From Streptomyces griseoviridis (lineage in GTDB: Bacteria; Actinomycetota; Actinomycetes; Streptomycetales; Streptomycetaceae), in NCBI GenBank assembly GCA_014649155.1, contig BMSM01000008.1, positions 124,001 through 188,000 of the forward strand: a stretch of DNA of 64,000 nt, in the 5' to 3' direction. Of this stretch, positions 58,498 through 64,000 are shown piece by piece. The notes beneath the pieces were generated by a model. The model made no database searches, had not been told where the DNA came from, and worked only from the letters and a program-made list of their open reading frames with translations. Made by a program: the position numbers and the translations under genes. The stretch's first letter is position 1, and every line of letters begins with the position of its first letter.

Positions 58498-59331
58498 TCA
58501 GTCGTTGACCTCGGCCGGGTCGAAGCCCACCCGGCGGTCCTCGTTGAGCGCGCTGATCGCGGCGAGGTCCTCGTCGTCCAGCCGGAAGTCGAAGACCTCG
58601 ATGTTCTCCTTGATCCGGGACGGCGTCACGGACTTCGGGATCACGATGTTGCCGATCTGGAGGTGCCAGCGCAGCACCACCTGGGCCGGGCTGCGGCCGT
58701 GCTTGCGGCCGATGGCGACGATCGCCGGGACCTCCAGCAGGCCCTTGCCCGAGCCGAGCGGGGACCACGCCTCGGTGGCGATGCCCTGCTCCGCGTGGTA
58801 CTCGCGGGCCGCGTGCTGCTGGAGGTGCGGGTGCAGCTCGATCTGGTTGACCGCCGGGATGACCGACGTCTCACCGGTCAGCCGCTCGATGTGCTCCGGC
58901 AGGAAGTTGGAGACACCGATGGCACGGGCCCTGCCGTCGGCGAGGATCTTCTCGAACGCCTTGTACGTGTCGACGTAGCGGTCCCTGGCCGGCATCGGCC
59001 AGTGGATCAGGTAGAGGTCGACGTACTCCAGGCCCAGCTTGTCCAGGGAGGCGTCGAAGGCGCGCAGGGTGGAGTCGTACCCCTGTTCGCTGTTCCAGAG
59101 CTTGGTGGTGACGAAGAGGTCCTCACGGGGGAGGCCGGAGGCGGCGATGGCCTTGCCGGTGCCCCTCTCGTTGCCGTAGATCGCCGCCGTGTCGATGCTG
59201 CGGTACCCGGCCTGGAGGGCCGTCGCGACGGCGGTCTCGGCCTCGTCGTCCGGTACCTGCCACACGCCGAAGCCCAGCTGGGGCATCTCGACGCCGTTGT
59301 TCAGGATGATCGGGGGGACCTGGCTGCTCAC
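58498..59331 (-). CDS. Aldo/keto reductase
   Basis: A 277-residue protein starting at GTG 59331 (MSSQVPPIILNNGVEMPQLGFGVWQ); AAGGA lies about ten bases upstream. The AKR tetrad is visible: Asp and Tyr in 'SIDTAAIYGNERGTG', Lys in 'FVTTKLWN', His in 'LYLIHWPMP'. The NADPH-binding tail has 'IPKSVTPSRIKENIEVFDF'. This is the AKR5-like group of 2,5-diketo-gluconate reductase type, with broad carbonyl substrates in the cytosol. The adjacent acyl-CoA ligase starts far upstream and shares orientation, but a 92-base gap separates them and no functional link is evident. Confidence 0.95.
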   Translation of the reverse strand: MSSQVPPIILNNGVEMPQLGFGVWQVPDDEAETAVATALQAGYRSIDTAAIYGNERGTGKAIAASGLPREDLFVTTKLWNSEQGYDSTLRAFDASLDKLGLEYVDLYLIHWPMPARDRYVDTYKAFEKILADGRARAIGVSNFLPEHIERLTGETSVIPAVNQIELHPHLQQHAAREYHAEQGIATEAWSPLGSGKGLLEVPAIVAIGRKHGRSPAQVVLRWHLQIGNIVIPKSVTPSRIKENIEVFDFRLDDEDLAAISALNEDRRVGFDPAEVND

Positions 59332-59423
59332 GGGCTGTTGATCCTTCGGTTGTGGTGAAGTGGTGCTTCCATCGTCAACGATCACGAGGCGATCCGCATT
59401 CCTGATCGACGAATTGGCGCGAC

Positions 59424-61250
59424 TCAAACCCTGTAGAGGGCATCCACTTCCGCTTCGTACGCCTTCTCGATGGCCTTCCGCTTCAGTTTGAGCGAGGGGG
59501 TGAGCAGCCCGTGCTCCTCGGTGAACGGCTGGGCCAGGATGCGGAAGGTGCGGATGGACTCGGCCTGCGAGACGAGCGTGTTGGCGGCGACCACCGCGCG
59601 CCGCACCTCGGTCTCCAGGTCGGGGTCGCGCACCAGGTCGGCCGCGGCCATCCGGGGCTTGTTGCGCATCGCCAGCCAGTGGTCGACGGCCTCCTGGTCG
59701 AGGGTGACCAGGGCGGCGATGTACGGCCGGTCGTTGCCGACCACGACGCACTGGCTGACCAGGGGGTGGTCCCGGACGCGTTCCTCCAGGACGCCCGGCG
59801 AGACGCTCTTGCCGCCGGAGGTCACCAGGATCTCCTTCTTGCGGCCGGTGATCGTCAGGTAGCCGTCCTCGTCCAGCGCGCCCAGGTCGCCGGTGGCGAG
59901 CCAGCCGTCCTGCAGGGTCTGGCCGGTCGCCTTGGGGTTGTTGAGGTACCCCTGGAAGACATTGCCGCCGCGCAGCCAGATCTCGCCGTCGTCCGCGATG
60001 TGCACGGTGACGCCCGGCACGGGGTGGCCGACCGTGCCGTAGCGGGTGCGCTCGGGCGGGTTGGCGGTGGCCGCCGCCGTCGACTCGGTCAGGCCGTACC
60101 CCTCGTAGATCCGCACCCCGGCGCCCGCGAAGAACAGGCCGAGCCTGCGGTCCATCGCGCTGCCGCCGGACATGGCGTTGCGCAGGCGTCCGCCCAGCGC
60201 GGCGCGGACCTTGGCGTAGACGAGCTTGTCGAAGAGCTGGTGCTGCACGCGCAGGCCCGCCGAGGGGCCCGGACCGGTGCCCCACGCCTTCGCCTCCACG
60301 GCCTCCGCGTACTGCACCGCCACGTCCACGGCCTTCTCGAACGCGCTCGCCCGGCCCTCCCGCTCCGCCTTGCGCCGGGCCGCGTTGAACACCTTCTCGA
60401 AGATGTACGGCACGGCCAGGACGAACGTCGGCCGGAACGCGGCCAGGTCCGGCAGCAGGGCCGCGGCGTTGAGCTGCGGCTGGTGGCCGAAGCGGACCCG
60501 GCCGCGGACCGCCGCGACCTCGACCATCCGCCCGAAGACATGGGCGAGCGGCAGGAAGAGCAGGGTGGCCGCCTCGTCGCCCTTGCGGGAGTGGAACACC
60601 GACTCCCAGCGGCCGATGACGGTGTCCGCCTCGAACATGAAGTTGCCGTGGCTCAGCACACAGCCCTTGGGGCGGCCGGTGGTGCCGGAGGTGTAGATGA
60701 CGGTGGCCACCGTCTCCGGGGTGACCGCCCGGCGGTGCCGGTGCACCACCTCGTCGTCGAGGTGCGCGCCGGCCTCGTACAGTTCCCCGACCGCGCCGGC
60801 GTCGAGCTGCCAGAGCTGCTCCAGGCGGGGCAGCCGGCCGATGACGGTGGCGATGGTCATCGCGTGGTCCTCGTGCTCCACGACCGCCGCGCTCACCTCG
60901 GCGTCGTACAGCATCCAGAAGCACTGCTCGGCCGAGGAGGTGGGGTAGACCGGCACGACCTGCGCGCCGATCGTCCACAGGGCGAAGTCGAAGAGCGTCC
61001 ACTCGTAGCGGGTGCGGGACATGACGGCGACCCGGTCGCCGAACCGGACGCCCCGGGCGAGCAGTCCCTTGGCGAGCGCCAGCACCTCGTCGCGGAACTC
61101 GGCGGCGGTCACGTCCCGCCAGCGGCCGGTGTCGTCCTTGCGGCCCAGCGCGACGCACCGGGGGTCCTCCCGCGCATTGCGGAAGACCGCGTCGGCCAGG
61201 CCGCCCACCGGTGGCGGCAGTGCCGACGGAGGGCTCGTGAACTCGCGCAA
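59424..61250 (-). CDS. Long-chain fatty-acid-CoA ligase (AMP-forming)
   Basis: A 608-residue protein. A TTG at 61250 (MREFTSPPSALPPPVGGLADAVFRNA) is taken as start: GGGGAG lies six bases upstream and the 'REF' opening matches actinobacterial relatives, while longer frames are unrelated sequence. The adenylation P-loop is 'VIYTSGTTGRPKGCVLSHGN'. Other blocks are 'IYEGYGLTESTAAATANPP', 'GWLATGDLGALDEDGYLTITGRKKEILVTSGGKSVSP' and C-terminal 'LTPSLKLKRKAIEKAYEAEVDALY' with the catalytic Lys. It activates fatty acids to acyl-CoA for degradation or lipid synthesis and is probably membrane-associated. Confidence 0.95.
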   Translation of the reverse strand: MREFTSPPSALPPPVGGLADAVFRNAREDPRCVALGRKDDTGRWRDVTAAEFRDEVLALAKGLLARGVRFGDRVAVMSRTRYEWTLFDFALWTIGAQVVPVYPTSSAEQCFWMLYDAEVSAAVVEHEDHAMTIATVIGRLPRLEQLWQLDAGAVGELYEAGAHLDDEVVHRHRRAVTPETVATVIYTSGTTGRPKGCVLSHGNFMFEADTVIGRWESVFHSRKGDEAATLLFLPLAHVFGRMVEVAAVRGRVRFGHQPQLNAAALLPDLAAFRPTFVLAVPYIFEKVFNAARRKAEREGRASAFEKAVDVAVQYAEAVEAKAWGTGPGPSAGLRVQHQLFDKLVYAKVRAALGGRLRNAMSGGSAMDRRLGLFFAGAGVRIYEGYGLTESTAAATANPPERTRYGTVGHPVPGVTVHIADDGEIWLRGGNVFQGYLNNPKATGQTLQDGWLATGDLGALDEDGYLTITGRKKEILVTSGGKSVSPGVLEERVRDHPLVSQCVVVGNDRPYIAALVTLDQEAVDHWLAMRNKPRMAAADLVRDPDLETEVRRAVVAANTLVSQAESIRTFRILAQPFTEEHGLLTPSLKLKRKAIEKAYEAEVDALYRV

Positions 61251-61417
61251 ACCCCGCTCCCCGATCCTTGTGACGCCCCGCACAGCGCGGTGAAAGCTAC
61301 CCCAAGGCCGTGGGTTGCTGACGGTCGGGTAACTTCCGCGACCGTAATCTCCACGGAATCTGTACCGGGCGGTTACCGGGGGTAGGGGAGGCGCGGCGGC
61401 CACCTGGGGCGCGGGTG

Positions 61418-61501
61418 CGTCGTGGTCGCTCGCGCGGTTCCCCGCACCCGTGAGGGACGCGACCGCGGGAGGCGGCGGGGAACCGCGCGACAAGCCACGA
61501 C
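61418..61501. repeat. Streptomyces-type intergenic inverted repeat
   Basis: A perfect 16-bp stem, TCGCGCGGTTCCCCGC (61430-61445) with GCGGGGAACCGCGCGA (61475-61490), has outer pairing TCGTGG/CCACGA. Very similar hairpins with the GCGGTTCCCCGC core are scattered between genes in many Streptomyces genomes. It may act as a transcription terminator, but its wide loop also suits a REP-like dispersed repeat. Confidence 0.7.
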
Positions 61502-61554
61502 CCGCCTGCGGCCGGCACGCGGACCGGACCGCCCCGGACCTCACCCGCGAACGG

Positions 61555-61730
61555 CGGCGGCCACCGCGGGCCCCTCCGGCCTCGTCGCCACCGCCGTCGT
61601 CCGCGGCACCGCCGAGCTGTACGCCTACCTCAGCGGACCGCTCGGCCACCTCGCGGGCGTGCGGCACGTGGAGGCGTCGCCGTTCCCGCGCCGGGTCAAG
61701 CAGCTCATCTGTCCGCGCCCGCGTTCCTGA
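61555..61730 (+). pseudogene. AsnC/Lrp-family regulator relic (C-terminal RAM domain only)
   Basis: The plus-strand frame ending at 61730 reads 'GPSGLVATAVVRGTAELYAYLSGPLGHLAGVRHVEASPFPRRVKQLI'. This matches the end of the Lrp/AsnC ligand-binding domain (strand, helix 'LYxYLxxxLGxLxGV', strand 'VETxPxxRRVK'). The HTH and the first half of the RAM domain are absent. Upstream sequence is the intergenic repeat, with no start codon or ribosome-binding site. It is a decayed gene remnant overlapping the 3' end of the LysR gene by 26 bases. Confidence 0.75.
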
Positions 61731-62601
61731 CCGGGTTCCCCGCCGTGTGCAGCCGGTCGCCGCCCGCCAGGACCGCCGCCGCCAGCGCGTCCGCCGCGTC
61801 CTGCGCCGAGGTCCGCCGCTCCCCGGTGACCAGGACGAAGTCGACCCGCCCCAGCTCCGGCAGCCCGGCCCGCTCCGGCACCCGGACCAGTCCCGGCGGG
61901 ATCAGCCCCCGGCTGTGCGCCATCACGCCGAGCCCGGCGCGGGCCGCCGCGATCAGGCCGTTCAGGCTGCCGCTGGTGCACGCCACCCGCCACTCCCGGC
62001 CCTGGCGCTGCAACGCCTCCAGGGCGAGGGCCCGGGTGATGCCGGGCGGCGGATAGACGATCAGCGGCACCGGACGCGCCGGGTCCAGACGCAGCCGCTC
62101 CGCGCCGATCCACACCAGCCGGTCGTGCCAGACCAGCTCGCCCCGCCGGTCCTCGGGCCGCCGCTTGGCCAGGACCAGGTCGAGCCTCCCGGCGGCGAGC
62201 TGCGCGTGCAGGGTGCCGGACAGCTCGACCGTCAGTTCCAGGTCGACCTCGGGGTGGTCGTGCCGGAAGCCCTCCAGGATCTCCGGCAGCCGGGTCAGCA
62301 CGAAGTCCTCCGACGCCCCGAACCGCAGCCGCCCGCGCAGCCGGGTGCCGGTGAAGAACGCGGTGGCCTGCTCGTGGACCTCCAGGATGCGCCGGGCGAA
62401 GCCGAGCATCGCCTCGCCGTCCTCGGTCAGCTCCACCGAGTGCGTGTCCCGGTCGAACAGCGGCCGCCCGGTCGCCTCCTCCAGGCGCCGCACGTGCTGG
62501 CTCACCGTGGACTGGCGCAGCCCGAGCCGCCGGGCGGCCTGGGTGAAACTCAGCGTCTGCGCCACCGAGAGGAAGGTCCGCAGCTGGGAGGGGTCGTACA
62601 C
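61705..62601 (-). CDS. LysR-family transcriptional regulator
   Basis: A 298-residue protein starting at GTG 62601 (MYDPSQLRTFLSVAQTLSF). The winged HTH is at ~5-62 ('FTQAARRLGLRQSTVSQHVRRLEEATGRPLFDRDTHSVELTEDGE'). The two-lobed effector domain follows ('GRLRFGASEDFVLTRLPEILEGFRHDHPEVDLELTVE'). It is divergent from the BASS-type transporter gene across 156 bases, the classic LysR arrangement, so it probably controls that transporter. The effector is unknown. Confidence 0.95.
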   Translation of the reverse strand: MYDPSQLRTFLSVAQTLSFTQAARRLGLRQSTVSQHVRRLEEATGRPLFDRDTHSVELTEDGEAMLGFARRILEVHEQATAFFTGTRLRGRLRFGASEDFVLTRLPEILEGFRHDHPEVDLELTVELSGTLHAQLAAGRLDLVLAKRRPEDRRGELVWHDRLVWIGAERLRLDPARPVPLIVYPPPGITRALALEALQRQGREWRVACTSGSLNGLIAAARAGLGVMAHSRGLIPPGLVRVPERAGLPELGRVDFVLVTGERRTSAQDAADALAAAVLAGGDRLHTAGNPVRNAGADR

Positions 62602-62757
62602 GGGGCGAGCTTATCGCCGAACGCGATGGCAGTCAGAGCGGTGTACGGGATTCCCGATCGCCGGGTGAGGGAGCACGATGGAGCGGGGACCCGTGTTCCC
62701 GTATCCCTGGGCCCCCGGGTCGGAGCGTCCGACGATCGAACGAGCAAGTGGAGCACC

Positions 62758-63795
62758 GTGAAACGCCTGCGATGGCCGCGCTGGATGCCGGTCGACCCGT
62801 ACATCCTGCTGCTGCTGGCGACGGTGGGCCTCGCGGCGCTGCTGCCCGCCCGCGGGACGTCGGCGGATGTCGCGAACGGCGCCTCCACGGCCGCGATCGC
62901 CTTCCTCTTCTTCCTCTACGGCGCCCGCCTCTCCACCCGGGAGGCCCTGGACGGGCTCAAGCACTGGCGACTCCATGTCACCGTCCTGGCCTGCACGTTC
63001 GTCGTCTTCCCGCTGCTGGGGCTGGCCTCGCGCGGCCTGGTCCCGGTCCTTCTGACCGACCCCCTCCATCAGGGCCTGCTGTTCTGCACGCTGGTCCCGT
63101 CCACCATCCAGTCCTCGATCGCCTTCACCTCGATCGCCCGGGGCAACGTGCCCGCCGCGATCTGCGCGGGCTCCTTCTCCTCCCTCGTCGGTATCGTCGC
63201 CACCCCGCTGCTCGCCGCCGCGCTGCTCGGCGGCTCGGCCGGCGGGTTCTCCGCCGACTCGCTGGTGAAGATCGTGGTTCAGCTGCTGGTGCCGTTCGTC
63301 GCCGGGCAGGTGCTGCGGCGCTGGATCGGCGGCTTCGTCACCCGGCACAAGAAGGTCCTCGGGCTGGCCGACCGCGGCTCGATCCTGCTCGTCGTCTACA
63401 CCGCGTTCAGCGCGGGCATGGCGCAGGGCGTCTGGCACCAGGTCAGTCCGGTCCGGCTGGCCGGACTGCTCGCCGTGGAGGCGGTGCTGCTCGCCGTGAT
63501 GCTGGCGCTGACCTGGTACGGCGCGAAGGCGCTGCGGTTCGGCCGGGCGGACCGGATCGCCATCCAGTTCGCCGGCTCCAAGAAGTCCCTCGCCTCCGGA
63601 CTGCCCATGGCCGGCGTCCTCTTCGGCGCCCACGCCTCGCTGGCGGTGCTGCCGCTGATGCTCTTCCACCAGATGCAGCTGATGGTGTGCGCGGTCATCG
63701 CCAAGCGCCGCTCGCACGACCCGGAGGCCGAGGACACCCCGGACCCCGGGACGGCCGCCCGGCCCACGGCCGGCACCGGCGCCTCCCGCGGCTGA
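62758..63795 (+). CDS. Bile acid:sodium symporter (BASS) family transporter
   Basis: A 345-residue protein starting at GTG 62758 with GGAG five bases upstream. About ten membrane helices are predicted. Features of the SBF-like (YfeH/RCH1-type) branch are visible: 'IAFLFFLYGARLSTREALDGLKHWRLH', 'TLVPSTIQSSIAFTSIARGNVPAAICAGSFSSLVGI' and 'GSKKSLASGLPMAGVLFG' with the second crossover helix. The C-terminal tail is polar (DPEAEDTPDPGTAARPT). It probably moves organic anions with sodium. The divergent LysR regulator suggests substrate-induced expression. Confidence 0.93.
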   Translation: MKRLRWPRWMPVDPYILLLLATVGLAALLPARGTSADVANGASTAAIAFLFFLYGARLSTREALDGLKHWRLHVTVLACTFVVFPLLGLASRGLVPVLLTDPLHQGLLFCTLVPSTIQSSIAFTSIARGNVPAAICAGSFSSLVGIVATPLLAAALLGGSAGGFSADSLVKIVVQLLVPFVAGQVLRRWIGGFVTRHKKVLGLADRGSILLVVYTAFSAGMAQGVWHQVSPVRLAGLLAVEAVLLAVMLALTWYGAKALRFGRADRIAIQFAGSKKSLASGLPMAGVLFGAHASLAVLPLMLFHQMQLMVCAVIAKRRSHDPEAEDTPDPGTAARPTAGTGASRG

Positions 63796-63800
63796 CCCGG

Positions 63801-64000
63801 TCAGCCGCCGGCGTCCACCCGGTCCAGCGGCAGCCACAGCACCACGTCCCCCGCCGCCGCCTCGCCGCCGGTGACCTCGTCGTCGGTCAGCGCCCGCCGC
63901 CACACCCGTACGTCGTCCACCGCGCCGGCGAAGTGCGCCCGGCCGTCCATCCGGGCGCCCACGTGCACCCCGAACGCCGAGAAGCGGCTGACCGAGCCCG
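63801..64000 (-). CDS. LamG/concanavalin-A-like domain protein, C-terminal end (cut by window edge)
   Basis: Only the last 66 residues lie in the window, ending at a TGA complement at 63801. They read 'SRFSAFGVHVGARMDGRAHFAGAVDDVRVWRRALTDDEV', a typical LamG/ConA-like lectin end (F-x-G-x-V-D-D-V-R-V-W-x-R-A-L). A short tail follows ('VVLWLPLDRVDAGG'). Such domains are appended to secreted glycoside hydrolases or lectins. The catalytic part, if any, is outside the window. It converges on the BASS-type transporter gene with a 5-base gap. Confidence 0.8.
   Translation of the reverse strand, partial: GSVSRFSAFGVHVGARMDGRAHFAGAVDDVRVWRRALTDDEVTGGEAAAGDVVLWLPLDRVDAGG

Overview
The window is a 64 kb stretch of very GC-rich actinobacterial chromosome, almost certainly Streptomyces. 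Supporting signs are third-position G/C codon use, GTG and TTG starts, many 4-bp ATGA/GTGA overlaps, CBM2-bearing secreted cellulases, perfect CebR-type operators, DUF5753 and MmyB-type regulators and DUF574 methyltransferases.

Region by region. (1) 1-16.4 kb is a type VII (ESX/Esx) secretion locus. It has two small WXG100-like substrates, several T7SS-associated helical proteins, a YbaB-like protein, a WXG100-domain protein cut by the left edge, eccB, eccD, a divergent eccC with three FtsK/SpoIIIE ATPase cassettes, a mycosin, and a beta-helix/double-AAA+ protein in the EccA role. The mycosin keeps Asp and His, but the catalytic Ser and the oxyanion Asn are replaced. (2) 16.6-25 kb holds a gamma-glutamyltransferase and the respiratory nitrate reductase operon narGHJI on the minus strand. 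(3) 25-29.7 kb has a frameshifted DUF574 methyltransferase carrying tandem repeats, its DUF5753 regulator, an MmyB-type regulator, a small membrane protein, a pterin-4a-carbinolamine dehydratase and a class I methyltransferase. (4) 29.7-31.6 kb is a secreted family 11 rhamnogalacturonan lyase.

(5) 31.7-46.4 kb looks like an accessory island. A truncated tyrosine-recombinase gene marks its left side and a degenerate IS5-type transposase its right side. Inside are two divergent, translationally coupled operons: MFS exporter, family 2 glycosyltransferase and DegT-type aminotransferase in one; cupin, APH-fold kinase, altered enolase, GNAT and cytosolic GH20 hexosaminidase in the other. Together they resemble an uncharacterised amino-sugar or glycoside pathway. 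Next to them is a GT-B glycosyltransferase whose N-terminus carries the LQRxxGNxAV motif of contractile-injection-system (eCIS)-associated proteins. It overlaps an MmyB-type regulator.

(6) 47-49.5 kb has a TetR regulator with two identical perfect operator palindromes in front of an alpha/beta hydrolase and an LLM-class flavin oxidoreductase. (7) 49.6-57.3 kb is a cellulose/xyloglucan degradation locus: GH74-CBM2, CBM2-Ig-GH48 and the divergent CBM2-GH6, with CebR-type boxes between GH48 and GH6. (8) 57.4-64 kb contains a His-rich methyltransferase behind a perfect palindrome, an aldo/keto reductase, a long-chain acyl-CoA ligase, a relic of an AsnC/Lrp regulator, a LysR regulator, a divergent bile-acid:sodium-symporter-family transporter and the C-terminus of a LamG-domain protein at the right edge. 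No tRNA, rRNA or CRISPR array was seen.
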